The notes under the pieces are model-generated. The model had not been told where the DNA came from and ran no database searches. It was given only the letters and a program-made list of their open reading frames with translations. Shown here piece after piece: positions 46,804 to 59,371 of a stretch of DNA of 64,000 nucleotides. This DNA comes from Limonium bicolor (Eukaryota > Streptophyta > Magnoliopsida > Caryophyllales > Plumbaginaceae). Positions within the stretch are counted from its first letter, which is position 1. Every line of letters starts with the position of its first letter. The DNA is taken from positions 30,002,337 through 30,066,336 of the forward strand of contig CM041780.1 of assembly GCA_023374045.1 (NCBI GenBank), read 5' to 3'. Position numbers and translations under genes: made by a program.

Positions 46804-47578
46804 AAAAGGGATTACGCCCACGTAATCACTGAACATTGGCTTTAAATGTTTTGCCGTCGTGAAGTGTTTTAACTTCCACGCGGTGTGCTGTACAATGCGT
46901 TCTGGTTAGAGGATTTTAACCATATTGGCGGTTTAATCCCTAAACCAAGAATTCTTATTAGAGTTTATCTAACTCATAACCGGTTTCGGTCCTGGCCTGT
47001 GAGGCTTCTAGGCATTGATGACTAGCCATCCATTCATATTCACTCTGTATATTCGGCATTTGCTGCATGGGCTCACTGGCCTCTGCTGCGCCATTCCGGT
47101 AATTATAGGGCTAGTTTGCCCCATTCGTTACTGTTAGTGTATTGTACATCTCCAATGTATTACCATTATCTTGGAAACAATGGTTTCTCCACCGACGCAT
47201 GGTATCTCTTACCCTGAGCGAATTCGGTGAGTTTCACGATTTTCCATCCACTTCTCCAGTAGCTTACAGCGTAAACTACTATGTAATTCACAATGGTTGA
47301 CTTGCTTCTACCGACTTACTGTCGGTTGAGATTGAGCTACTACCTAATGTGTAGTGCTCTCTCAGTTATTTCTCATACCTGGGTATATCTCATACCGATA
47401 TTTGGCAGTTAGTGCTACCGTAGTCACTTACTGTTAATCATGTCTCCACCTTTGGTTTTGTACATGTATTCTTTCATTGCTGCGGCCTTGCATTACCTAT
47501 GCATCGGCCATTATAACATTATTCCTCCACAATTACCATGCTTCTGATTCCTAGCTATCCCACTTGATCATTACTGCG

Positions 47579-47627
47579 CAAGTGCAATACCAAAACACTC
47601 AGTCATACAGAGTGCAGAGGCGTAAAC
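47579..47627 (-). other. 49-nt invariant block, element E
   Basis: Identical to the A, B and G copies. Confidence 0.85.
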
Positions 47628-48546
47628 TCTTGACAGTAAATCTCTCATGCGATTGCGATAGGAATTTACACTGTGTTTTACTGCAATTCTTATCACATAA
47701 TACTTGTCACCGGCTTACTGCTCGGTTCGTTTGCTATCAATTACTGTTGTATCTCCACTGGGGTTAACTCACAACTCTGCTTATTTGTCATACCATCACT
47801 AGCAATACTTATACAACGGTCGCTTATTGCACACCGTATCCTCTTTCATTATATAGCATCAACTTATACTGTATCTGCTATTATATTAGCTTCCGCTATT
47901 ACGCTGGGTTTATCTGGCCACTTATTTGGCTGATTTTTGAATATACTACTATTTTTATATTTTTTTTGAGTTTTTATGTTTTCTTGAGCGTTGTTCGCTA
48001 CACATTTAGCTTCACACACCTATGGTGATTGCTATCAGACTTATTACTCTTCCTGTGTACACAACTGGTACAAGCACTTCCTTTCGTGTTATTTTATTCA
48101 AATCACCCTGGGGTAATAACAACGTGGTCCATCCTCCACATATTTCTTGAACTTGATTCACATAACTACCGCTTCTGCGGTCTCACAACATCGAGGGGTA
48201 TCCCCACTCTTAATGCAGTGGTTCGCTTACCACTTTATCCACTTATACTACATAAACTTCTACAATCAATTAAATTTATATAACATATCTTGCTTTTGGC
48301 TTATAAGCCTTATTTGCCTTGAGCTGGGCTCATTGCAGGCTGTCCACACATATGTACTTCTCTGTACAACATTACATGTTTAGAAGTTGTAGTGGGCTCC
48401 ATGACAAGGTCGTTGCATTCCGTTTCCTTTCATGGGATGCCCCTTAGGTTTGTCAGTCCGTCTCCTGACAACTTATGTCTAAACTGGGTGTTAATTTCAA
48501 CCCTTGTGTTTCTGTCATGTCATTTTGTGCAACAATTATTGATGCG

Positions 48547-48576
48547 AACACCCTTTAAGGATTGCTCCTGGGTGTT
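48547..48576 (-). other. AACACCC/GGGTGTT stem-loop, element E
   Basis: AACACCC, bulge TTTA, AGGA, loop TTGC, TCCT, GGGTGTT. Confidence 0.55.
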
Positions 48577-49541
48577 GCTACTGGTATATTCAGTTAGCCA
48601 CGCCGTTTGCGTTCTTAACCGGTTATTATCTTCTTCTGTGAAGATTAACATTTCCTGATAGTGTAGGTACTCATTTTGGGAGTTTCATCCCATTCATTGC
48701 ACATTAATGTGTCCACATTAGGCATCTGCCTTTCCCTGCTTTCCTGCTATCATGTTTATCCCTGAGGATCCTTAAGACATATACTATGTCTTTACTTAAC
48801 AGTTTGTGCACTTCGCACTTCCTAACTCTTAAACATTCCCTTGAAAGGAATTCACTAATCCTTTTAATCTCGTTAACTTAACTGAGTTCCTTAGCTTCAA
48901 CCATTCCTTGCAATCTCTAGCTCTCGTTTGATTTATACTGCTGACCGTAGACGGAGTCGACTACTTCCCGTGTTTCGGACTCTACTCGTATACATATATG
49001 GGGTATCATACTGATACATTACTACTTACCCAACTAACCTATAAGTAGGTCTGTCAGGCCCACATGCTCCTATCGGAGTGCGGTCGTCCCACAACACAGT
49101 TGGTACACTTGTAGTGTCCGTCACACGCCTAGGTGAAGTATTCTGTTGTCAACTCCCTTATATTGTCCCGTGACAATGTTCATTCCGTGCTTCCCGAACT
49201 TAATCGAGGGAAGGTTTATCCATTGTTGTATCCTTGTCAACTGTCCTTGGTTTTACTGGCTTGGTTTAAAAGAAGGTTGGAAAGAAGTGTTGGTTTGAAA
49301 GAAAATCTGGTTTTGAAAAGAAAAGGGTTTTAAATAAATCTGGGTTTGAAAGAAAATTTTCATGGTTTCACAACATCTTCCTACCTTAGCCAAGTCTAGC
49401 TTCTTGCTGACTGGTGTACTTACAATTACAGAGGTTAGGCTATTAAGCCCTTCCATGGTCATAATGATCCTGTTTAACTTCATGGTACTTTACTAAGTAC
49501 TTGTAGTGGTTATACATTTCCCGAACAGCCCTGTTATAGCA

Positions 49542-49561
49542 GCACTTGCTATGGCAAGTGC
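49542..49561 (-). other. GCACTTGC/GCAAGTGC hairpin, element E
   Basis: An eight-base perfect stem around TATG, about 815 nt downstream of the PBS in element sense. Confidence 0.6.
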
Positions 49562-50142
49562 GCCATGCTAACTGGCTATCGGTTCAACACATACCGGTTG
49601 TGGTATTGTTTTTACCCATATTGTCATCAGTGGCCTTGTTGGCCCTCACTGATCTTACTGCCTTGTTAATAACTCTTCTAGGTGACTTCTCACTGTATTC
49701 ACATGACGATCATCAACTAGGGTGTTTCCCATTCTGGGAGACCCCTTTGTCTTAGTATTATATTCTCTTTGTAGCCCGTTCCACGTATTTGTCGCGGTTA
49801 CTGAGACTTGTCTCTTGTTTGGGCACTACGTTGCAGTTCCTTTGTCGGTTGGTAAACCGTTGGTGTATTGTTTATCAACTGTGGTCCCGTAGACACTTGT
49901 CTCGGTTTTATTAATCCACTTCTTGCCTGTTGCACGGTTGGTGCGTTGCAAACTGGTTATTCTCGACTGCTTAGCATGTCGACCCAGGTTGCCGGAAATT
50001 CTATTCTTCTGTACACTGATTCTTCGCTCTTCGCTATGAAATGCGGTTAACATTGTTCAGATGGAGACCGTCTCCGGGATTCCCAGTTTTCGGGATCTAC
50101 CGTGTGACAGGTTCTCCGTACCTTTAGAGGTACTTAATAACA

Positions 50143-50189
50143 GCCAGATCGGGTATTCCCGAGTAAGATAGGACTTCCATCTCTCTGGC
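50143..50189 (-). other. Three-way-junction-like leader, element E
   Basis: The GCCAG/CTGGC outer stem and the TCGGG/CCCGA arm (loop TATT) are kept; the second arm is variable. Confidence 0.5.
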
Positions 50190-50358
50190 GTTCTTTCCCA
50201 AGTTATCAAACAGGGATTGTGGAGGGTGGGAAGGATACTGTAGGTTTCCAGTATTCACTAGTAGTTCCTATCTAGCGTATCTCTCACGCTATCACTCAAC
50301 CCTTAACCCAAAGTACTTAAATCCTAACTCGGTACTTCCTAAGCTCGGTAATTCAGTC

Positions 50359-50386
50359 ATCAGAGCGATACTTCGCTCTGATACCA
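50359..50386 (-). promoter_or_regulatory. PBS in hairpin, element E
   Basis: GCTCTGATACCA at 50375-50386; stem ATCAGAGCGA/TCGCTCTGAT around TACT. Confidence 0.85.
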
Positions 50387-50391
50387 CTTTT

Positions 50392-53300
50392 TGTAACACC
50401 CCATCCAACAACAAACACATAACAACAATCTGCAGCGGAAACTCAACTCATCACATTACTTATTTCAATGGTGTTACACGCCGTTAACCACCCACGTGGC
50501 TAACAAGGCTAATACATGTACTTTGTATCGGTCTGATGGACTAGACTCCCGAGCAACTACACGTAACATTTGCTTCCCTTAACAACAACCCATATACTTA
50601 TTACATTCCAATCGTACCGAGTATTTACAGACTAATGCCGATAACAATTTCGGTCTTACTACGCCTACAATGCTTACGCCGTTTAAATGGCTACCCATGT
50701 ATAAAATCTACCCCCCTACTCTCGAACGGCTTCCAGCTCCTTGTACCTGAAATAGAAAAGGAGAGAAAGGGTGGCCCCCAAGGGGCTCAGCACCTTTGCT
50801 GGTATGGTAATCCCGCAGCCCACATGCTACCGGGCCACGCACAACTAATTGTCATCTTAGCATGCAGTTGATTATATTTAAATCATGCATACAAACCATA
50901 AACACACAACACTTTGCATACACCCGACAACAGGGCTCAACATACATCCAACACATCCACACTTAACAAACCATCCAATGATTCCTTTATCCTTAGAGTG
51001 GCTCTCCTCTAAAACGGAGCTACTTCCTTAATGAACGACACGTACCCATTAATCGGGTTATCCTTAAACGCCTCTTGTCACAACTGGGATTCATTTCCAT
51101 GATCCACTCACTCCATATCCTACAACATATCTCATTTCTCACATAATAAAACATAACAACACCTTCCTTGTTTCGACGCACACATGATGACATCGCATTC
51201 ATTTTAAACATCCAATATATATATATATACCATAGCACAGCAAGGGAATTTGCATAGCACCATAACATTACATAACACCATCAAATCGGTTCTCACAAGG
51301 AACCTTCCACCATAGTTAGTATACCATGTGAGCCTAGGGATTTTTTTGCCAATCCCATGTTAAGCTCGTTACCAACCTCGTTACCGTCCAGTTATATAGA
51401 ACGGTTAACTTAAACCCAAGGTGTGTCGGATATAGTGATCCCAAGCACACCGAAATAACATTCGTATGCCCCTGTGGCCCGACGTGAGTCAGTAACTAGC
51501 TTTGGATAAGCTAAGGGAAGGTAGAAACCAAATTGGAATACCACCTATACATACACCAAGAGAGCCGAACCGGATATGATATCGACTCCCGTCCATCACA
51601 CGCGTGGCCGGAACAACCGGACTCCTCACCCCCCATTAGTACATATACACTTACAAATAAGTAGTTAGAGATCCATTATGGAGCCTACCACATCCACACA
51701 CCATACGGTATCATAACCGAGTTAAGCACACAAGGGAGGTTCACACACTTGCATACAACAACAATATCCAACTAACTCACACATAGCCGTGGTTAGCACG
51801 TTCCCAAGGTTTGGGCCGTCAACTCCGTATACCGATCACTCATGTGTTCCTAGTTTTGGTTAGCTAAGGTTTAACACATACTTGAGGTTAAATGGTATCG
51901 GAGGCCAAATTCGCCACATAAATGAATTACTATAAACTCATTACATGTTTTAATCTTACAAGGTGGCAAACACTCAAGAAACATATTGGCATACAAGCCG
52001 GTGTAATCCGGTAGGACACAGGTTGCAAGAAAACCATACCTGTCACCGGAGTCCACTTTACCACGTCCACTTATGTTCCTCGAGCGATTCTCGAACAACT
52101 GTTAACATCACATGTGTTTTTTATTAACATCGGGGTTTGCTTGATTATTTAATGTCTAATGCTTAACTTTCCCCGTTAACTTAGTTACATAACTTTACAT
52201 TTAACTTGTTTTACTTTCACATTTTTTATACAACTTTTCACCCACTTAATTGCCATCTAAAACTCACCTAATATGTCCTTAACAACCTTATAACATCATT
52301 ACCTATCAATCCCCATCATTACATACCATTCCAGAAACTAATTCCCGCAGGGTAAACTGGGCCCGACCGAACTTGCAAGTCCGGTCGCAAGTCCGGTCTG
52401 CCCCAGATCTTTGTTTTCCTTTTTACATTCAACTCCAAACTTCACCCCATATATCCTAGTATACCCTAACCTCATTTGGGCACTTCAAACACACCTTAAG
52501 ATATCCTTAAACACTCACAAAACTCTTTTTTTTCTAATTCCTTAAACCTTTACTTATATCTTCACAAAATTTCTAACACTTACAATGTTTTCTCCTAGTT
52601 TTTCAAGTGGTGTTTCATCCTTAATAACCTTTATACCAAAGTGTTTCCTCACCATCATAACATCATCTCCCAAGCATCTTCTCTTACTAACCAAATCTTC
52701 TCTTTCACAACTCCTTAGAGTTCCTTTCTCAAAACCTTATCTATACATTGTTCCCACCTTGCACATCACATGACCTAAACCTTAAACAAACTTCTCCAAG
52801 ACTTTAATACATTCTCAAAAACACATATTGAATTCCTAGAACTTCCAAGACAATGCCTAAATCCTTATAGCACCTTAGAACACCTTAATGCACATTTTCT
52901 TCCTTAGTGAGACATTTACTCATTCCTACCAATTCCTAATTCACCCAAGTTCATTCAAGCACTTAAAACTCCTTATACATTTTACAAATTTTGCCATGGG
53001 TTCTCTTAACACATCATCATTCCAAAACTCATAGTTTTCACCATTAAGCACTCAAGAACACCTAAAATCCATCAAGAACATTTTTACACACAAACTTCAC
53101 ATATTAAGCACTACATCACAATATAGTGCATAACTTAAATTGCTTGGCACTTAGGCCCTTAAAAACATGGCTCTTAGGCCCTTAAATTGCATAAACCTTA
53201 AACACTGAATTTCCCACATAAGTAATGCCTTTGACCTGCAAATACATACACCAATACATATGTTCTTTTACTAGTCTCCTTGAGAACACTTTACTAGGTC

Positions 53301-54838
53301 CTTCACCATTTGCTCTTTAGGTAGTTTTAACAAGCATTATAAGCTTATTTCTCCTAAGGCATTAAACCACATTAAGATAGCATATTTACCTCTTTTCCTC
53401 CCAAATTTCTTTCTTGTTTCCTTACAAAACCGGTAAGGCATTTGGTTCCTTGCCAACTACTAAACATTATACAAACAACATAATGAGTATTCAAGCTTTA
53501 AGCTCCATCTCATTGTAAACCCTAGGTTTACATTATTTCAAAACATTAATGTAGTTGTTTTACCTTAATCTTTGAAGGGTGTTTGAATATCTATGAAGAG
53601 AGGACTCCACCTAGTCCTTGAAAGATTCAAATGGAGCTAGAACAAAGCAACACAAGGAGCTCCATCAATGAATATTTTCGGTCACACACAAAACATGGAG
53701 GAAACTTGATTTTCTTTGAGATTCCTTACCTAGGAGCAAAGGAGAGTAATAATATGTGGAAAGACAAGCTCAAGCTCCATCAATGGTGGAACTCCATGGC
53801 ACCGAAATGGTGATCTTCAAATTTTGAGAAGATAGAAATGAAGAGCTTGATGAGAGGAAGAGAATGGTGGTGTTTGTTTTTGATTTGGTTAAGTGAGCTA
53901 GGTTTTACATGTGGTCAAAGATGGACTTCCATGGTGGTATTGTGTATTACCGAGAGAGAACAGCAAGAAGGGAGAATGAAGAAGGTGAAACCGTGTGAAT
54001 GAAGAAAGAAGAGAAGGAAATGAGAAGATGAGTTTGCTTTTGGAGATATTTATGTTATAAAGCAAAATAGTACTTTACTTTACTTATTTGATTTCTTTTA
54101 CAACTTGGTGACTCACTCCTTGAAAAACCGGCCCCCATATACTTAGGAGGGTATAATAGTCTTTGTTGACCAACTTAATTACTTATAACATTATATGTTA
54201 CAAACTAGCTTATAAAAATCACTATTCACCAAAAACAAGGCACATAGAAGTGAAATTTTTGATTTCCCATTGATATAGCCACCCAAATGTGATACTATAT
54301 AGTACACATGTTAATTAAAGAGTAATGATGGACATTTAGCCATTCAAAACTCATTTACAAGACAATTTTTCAAAAACGTGCTTTAAGACTCCTTAAAGCA
54401 CATTTTGCGTTTTTACTTGTTTTCAAGCTTGGTTTTCTTTAATAATTGATTTAATATGTTCCTTAACATATAAATAAGGCATAGGTATGACCATTAGGTC
54501 TTATACACATTTATCCCAAGCTTAGAGCACATTTTAGCCCATATTGACCTTAAGGTATTTATTTGTGTTTTGTTTGGTTTCATTGTCTACCAAAGTTTCC
54601 TAAGGACTTAATTAGCCTTATAAAGTCATAATTAAACATTATCAAGTCTTGGTAGGCTCTTTGGGTCCTAGCCAAGTTCACTCCAAGCTTAGAGCATGTT
54701 TTTGCTCAAACCGTGTCTTAGTGTTTTATTGTGTTTTACCATGGTTTAAATGGTTCGTTTATGTTTCTAAGGCACTTTTTAGCCTTTAAATACCATAGTT
54801 TAACATTTACACAACATACCAAGGTTTGGGGTATTTCA
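50392..54838 (-). repeat. 5' LTR of element E
   Basis: 4447 bp, collinear with 40804-45398 except for the gap near 52329. U5 hairpin at 50483-50504. No gene is seen. Confidence 0.9.
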
Positions 54839-54843
54839 ACAAC
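54839..54843. repeat. Target-site duplication of element E, right (ACAAC)
   Basis: Matches 40799-40803. Confidence 0.9.
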
Positions 54844-54941
54844 GGCGAACAGGGCAAGCTTCATATCGTTTGAAAAATAGTGAAGGATACGAGTTGCCTC
54901 ACTCATGGCATGCCGAGTGCCTCAAAAAGTTTTATGTATAA
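54844..54941 (+). pseudogene. pol: C-terminal end of element D integrase (separated by E)
   Basis: Reading across the E insertion with one ACAAC removed continues the integrase frame from 40803. It gives about 32 more codons ending in a TAA at 54939-54941. The residues SWHAECLKKFY resemble the usual end of Tat-type Pol (a W-N/H-A-x-x-L-x-K-Y/F-Y pattern). This shows that E landed in a frame that was locally intact. Confidence 0.85.
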
Positions 54942-54997
54942 AAACGTTTCTTACAAAAAGTAATAAAATGAGGTATTCCTTTAAAGCAAATTTTTTA

Positions 54998-55510
54998 ATG
55001 TACCATCCGGCCAGTGTGCCTACAGGCTGTCATGCCTTGAAATGTACCATCTGGCCAGTGTGCCTACAGGCTATCATGCCTTGAAATGTACCATCTGGCC
55101 AGTGTGCCTACAGGCTATCATGCCTTGAAATGTACCATCCGGCCAGTGTGCCTACAGGCTATCATGCCTTGAAATGTACCATCCGGCCAGTGTGCCTACA
55201 GGCTATCATGCCTTGAAATGTACCATCTGGCCAGTGTGCCTACAGGCTATCATGCCTTGAAATGTACCATCCGGCCAGTGTGCCTACAGGCTATCATGCC
55301 TTGAAATGTACCATCCGGCCAGAGTGCCTACAGGCTATCATGCCTTGAAATGTACCATCCGGCCAGTGTGCCTACAGGCTATCATGCCTTGAAATGTACC
55401 ATCCGGCCAGTGTGCCTACAGGCTATCATGCCTTGAAATGTACCATCCGGCCAGTGTGCCTACAGGCTATCATGCCTTGAAATGTACCACCCAGCCAGCA
55501 TGCCTATAAA
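54998..55510 (+). repeat. 44-bp minisatellite, 11 full copies plus a degenerate end
   Basis: The unit begins ATGTACCATCCGGCCAGTG and contains GCCTACAGGC; units start every 44 bp from 54998 to 55438, then a decayed unit at 55482. Copies differ at a few sites, mainly CCGG/CTGG. It lies between the pol stop and the end of the antisense gene of D. Confidence 0.95.
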
Positions 55511-55782
55511 GACTAGGAATTTATTATTTCGTAAAAAAGCTTAGAGCAAAGGCATAATGATCTTCCATATAAACAAAAGGGAGATCTACAAAGCATTTGG
55601 AAATCCGGTCGCTCCGGATAAAGCCAAATGAAGAGTGTATGAAACTAACTCGTAAGGAAGTTACTTAAAACATTTAAGGGATGCAAAAGAAATGGTAAAA
55701 CGCCAAAACATCACCAAAAATAGTAATCCAAAATACAAATATACAAGATTCCTGTGCTAACAAATTGCTATCTAAAAAGCAT
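55511..55782. other. Non-coding spacer of element D
   Basis: AT-rich sequence between the minisatellite and the stop of the antisense gene; probably its 3' untranslated region. Nothing else is recognised. Confidence 0.5.
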
Positions 55783-58700
55783 CTATTCCTTAGCAGGCTT
55801 CTTTACAGCGGACTCTTTGGAAACACTCTCTGCAGAGTTAGATTTTCCAGCAGCTTGACGAAAGCCCGCAACCTCCTGGCGCAGGCCGCTATCGGGGGGA
55901 AGGAAAGAAGCTTGACCAGGCCCAAAGACTGTCTCACCAGGGATACGACCAAACTTCTCAAAGTCTTCAAGAAAGTTGCTCTTCCGGGCAACATTGTCAA
56001 ACTCCAGCTCATTATACAGATCGTCATCCAGTACTTCCCCCCTCTTCAGGAAGTACTTGGAGATGGCTTGACGACAAATGTTGGTAATCTTCCGGCTCTG
56101 AGAACCGAAAGCCTTTTTTAGATGGGCAATAACAGTTCCTTGTTTCTTCAACTCTTCTTGGGCCTGACGGGCGTAGGCTGTATGTTTGGCAACATCCCCC
56201 TCAAGCTGCAACACCTGAGCTCGGTAAAGATCGCGGTCAGAACCCGCGGCAGAAAGCTCCTCATTCAGCTTATCAATACGATCGCTGAGCTTCTCGACAT
56301 GTCTTAAAAGACTTTCAGGATCTGTTTTTAAAAAGAAGAGGGGGAAAGGAAAGCGGAGTCAGTAAGAATAAGGCATAAAGATAAAAGCGGCGGAAAAAAG
56401 ACCAGTAAGACTCACCCTTGGCCGGAATCTTAGCACTTTCGGGTTGGCGGAGGGCCATGGCCTCCTCTAAAGCTTTCACCTTTCCCTCCAGAGAAGCTTT
56501 CTCGGCCGCAAGAGCAGCTTTGCCTGAAGAGAGAGCTGTGTTTTCATCCGTCAAGAGCTGCTTGGCCTCCTCTAAGGTTTTCACCTTTCCCTCCAGAGAA
56601 GCCTTCTCGGCCGCAAAAGCAGCTTTACCCTCAGAAAGAGTCGTGTTCTCATCCACCAAAAACTGCTTCTCTTGGTCAAAAGCAATTCGAGTTTGCTCAT
56701 CCAGAGCATTCTTTTCCTCGGTCAATGCGGTGAGCTCTTGAATAAGTTGGGCTTTGTCTCCCACCAAAGCCTCATTCTGCTCAGTCAAAGCTTTTTTGTC
56801 CGCCTCAAGGGATTTAATTTTTTCTCAAGGGCAACATTCACACCCGCAAAGTAAGCCTTGTCTGAAGTAAGGGAATCTACGTCCCTTTTGTGAGCAGCTT
56901 GTACCTGCCGCAACAAAACTTCCAAGTCAGACAAAGTATGCTCTGGTATCAAGACATTCTTTTCACCGGAAGGTTTGTGGAGTACCTGCTTCAGGATACC
57001 CTCTGTGTGGAGGCTCTGGTTTCTCAGAGCAAACATCTCTTCCCGCAAATTCTTTAACTTTGATTCGTATTCGTCTCCGAAGACGAACACATTCATGGCG
57101 AGATGACCGCAATTCCTTGTTCAAAGTGTCTGTCCTATCTTTCACCTTGCGGTCAATCTCATAGTTTACAATATCCATGTAGCTATCATGGTTAGAACGG
57201 GTTTGCTTTAACTCGGCTTCAGTATTATCGGCCCGACTTTTTTCACGTTGCAGGTCAAACTGAAGATCCCGAGTCTGAACTTCAGCGCTTTGAGCCATAG
57301 ACATAACCTACAAAAAAAAACAAACAGACATAAAACTTAAAAAAAATATATCAGAAAGGCATGGGAGGATGGGAGGAAGGCGGCGCTTACTCGAAAAATG
57401 CTTTGCCACATCAGATTGAAGACATCTCCCGTGGGAATGGAATGACGCATGATAGCATCGGCTGCTCCAACCCCAGCTCTCATTTTCCTTGGTGCGGTAA
57501 CAATGGATGGAGGAGCGAAGATCCCATCCGGATGGTCAGAAAGTCTTATTGCTTCCTTCCAGGCGTCGGTATATCGAGCAACGTCGAAGGGGATCTTGCG
57601 CAAAGGTTGCCCACGGTAGTAAAACCATCCCTCCTTCTGAGAAGGGCCGGTAAAGCCCTCCTGAGCAGGAGGAGGTGGAGAGGAGGAGGGAGCAGCAACA
57701 TCCTCCCCTGGAGAAGAAGAGGGGGCGGCAATGGCCTCCCTTTGCCTGTCTTCCCTCTGCTTACTTCGGAGCTCTGGGTTCTCGGGCACAGCTCGGTACT
57801 CCTTCACCCCCTCAGATGCTGAATCACCGACCCCAGGGATGTCTTGTGGGACTGAGGTGCCAATAGTCCCACGGTCACTTTCAGTCTCAGAAGCCTCCGC
57901 TAGAACAGCCTTCGGCTTTGACGCGGTTTTCTTCCGGAGTCTTTGAGTACCGGAAGCTGGAGCAGCAGGAGAAGGGTGGGCCGGACCGCGAGCAACCTCG
58001 TTGTCAGTAACGGTGATGGGTGCGCCTTGAGAGCCTGAGAAAGAAAGGGTCAGCATAGAATGAACAAAAAAGGAAAGGCAAGAGTTTCCTTCAAATAAGA
58101 GAGAACAATACGTGGGTTAGTATCTTCCAAGATAGCACCATGGGCCGGATCGGAAGAGAAATACCCTGCCAAGTCAGGAAACAATTCACAAATGGGGGTT
58201 GGGTGGCCAGACCCCTGCCCTGAACGAGAGGCAGACCCCTGGCCTGAATCAGGAGTAAGAGGGAGAAAGACGCGACGCCCAGACCCTGGACTCACGTACC
58301 AAGTACCTGGCAAATCACCGCTTGAACGGGCTGGAGACCCAGTAATCTTTTTCTTCTGACCAGATGGTCCTTGTCTTCATCCCCCTTTGCCTCTTCTTGG
58401 AGGGGGTGGCATTCCCAAGAAGCCTGTGGCCACATCAACAGCCGCATCAACAGATGCGTAATATCAACTTGCTCATCCCCATCTTGAAGCCGACAAAATT
58501 CCAGCTATTGAAGGGCCCAACCTTATCTCCTCTAGAAAAGAAATCTGCCGGAACGATGAAAAGTGAGAGAACAGGTCAAAGGTAAAATTTAAGTAAAACT
58601 GGCCAAATAAGACTTACTGTGATATTTTCAATGATTCCAGGCGCGCTGGGGTAAAAAATACGGAGACCGTAGGCTGTTTTTTGCTTATCACCTTCAGGAT

Positions 58701-59371
58701 TTTCGAGATAGGTATTTCTTGCGCCGGGGAAGGAGGACAGCTGAATTGGCCTTTCGGGATCAAGGGGCAATAGGGAACTCCCAAAAATCGGCCTGTGGTG
58801 GGACAATGACGAACCATCGGGAGTTCCACCCGGAAGACGCTTTCTTATAATCGAAAAGAGAAAAGCCGGCCTTCGCCTTGATAGTCAGGCTATCAGGATC
58901 GTCCCTTGTGGTATAATTGAACGAATTCGGTCGCTTCTACCCGAATTTTGCTCTCCTCACAGAGGAGAACATAGGCATGGAGGTAAGAAATTGCCTTCGG
59001 GTGTAGGTGAGCAAGCATGCAGCAGCGCCGAATCAGGAAACCCAGAACGAATGGATGAGGGGGCACGGTCAGGCCGCGAGGGAAAAATCCGCATAAACGG
59101 CATATCCAAGCCCGAAATCATCGTAGGGATGTGAGTCGGCGGAAGGAAGGAAGATGCAAGTACCTAGTGGGACTTCGACGTCTTTCAAACAGGAGAGAAG
59201 GGAGGAGGTATCCAAGGAGGATGGAGAAGGTTCTCGGTCGGCCGAGAAAGGCGCGGTAGATTTCAGATGAGTCGGGCGAAACCCTTGGGGTGAAAAGGTA
59301 CCTTGAATCGCCTCTCTAGCAGGGACGAAATTCGCAGCTGCCTTGTTCTTTTTCGAGCTAGACGACGCCAT
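55783..59371 (-). pseudogene. Antisense extra gene of element D (gypsy-type transposon-associated protein), 5 exons, frameshifted
   Basis: It reads opposite to gag-pol. The ATG at 59371 (MASSSSKKN) opens a domain with VEVPLGTCIFLPS and, after a shift near 59085, PPHPFVLGFLIRRCC. This recalls the plant family called putative gypsy-type transposon (Transposase_28-like), from memory. Exons: 59371-58618, 58544-58112, 58034-57391, 57307-56416, 56321-55783. Introns of 73, 77, 83 and 94 nt have GT-AG ends; the last three join in matching phase (1, 0, 1), the first does not without another indel. The middle is Pro/Ser-rich with a KIPFDVARYTDAWKEA segment. The C-terminal third is coiled coil with two copies of a roughly 36-residue repeat (ENTALS, AAEKASLEGKVK). 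Shifts are also seen near 58890, 58400, 57090 and 56818. Tat elements such as Grande are known to carry antisense genes here; the function is unknown. Confidence 0.7.

Larger units (their letters stand above)
45399..50391 (-). mobile_element. Internal region of element E, non-coding
   Basis: This is 4.99 kb with no gag or pol-like frame. It contains the PPT (45402-45411), T-arm-like motif (45806-45822, here with one mismatch), internal PPT (46794-46803), 49-nt block (47579-47627), AACACCC stem-loop (48547-48576), GCACTTGC hairpin (49542-49561), three-way-junction leader (50143-50189) and PBS hairpin (50359-50386), in the same order as A and B. Confidence 0.8.
40804..54838 (-). mobile_element. 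Family E LARD-like LTR retrotransposon, complete
   Basis: This 14,035-bp element has ACAAC duplications, LTRs of 4595 and 4447 bp, PPT at 45402-45411 and PBS at 50375-50386. The interior has no coding capacity. It inserted in minus orientation into the integrase 3' end of element D, about 0.1 kb before the pol stop. Its LTRs are very similar apart from one roughly 150-bp gap. In the interior it is closer to family A than to B. Confidence 0.9.

Noticed and set aside
54998..55510. CRISPR-like array
   Set aside because: The 44-bp units are directly contiguous, with no unique spacers; it is a minisatellite in a plant retrotransposon.
56418..56741. + strand frame with SREAFSAA repeats
   Set aside because: It is the complement of the coiled-coil exon of the antisense gene; a shadow.
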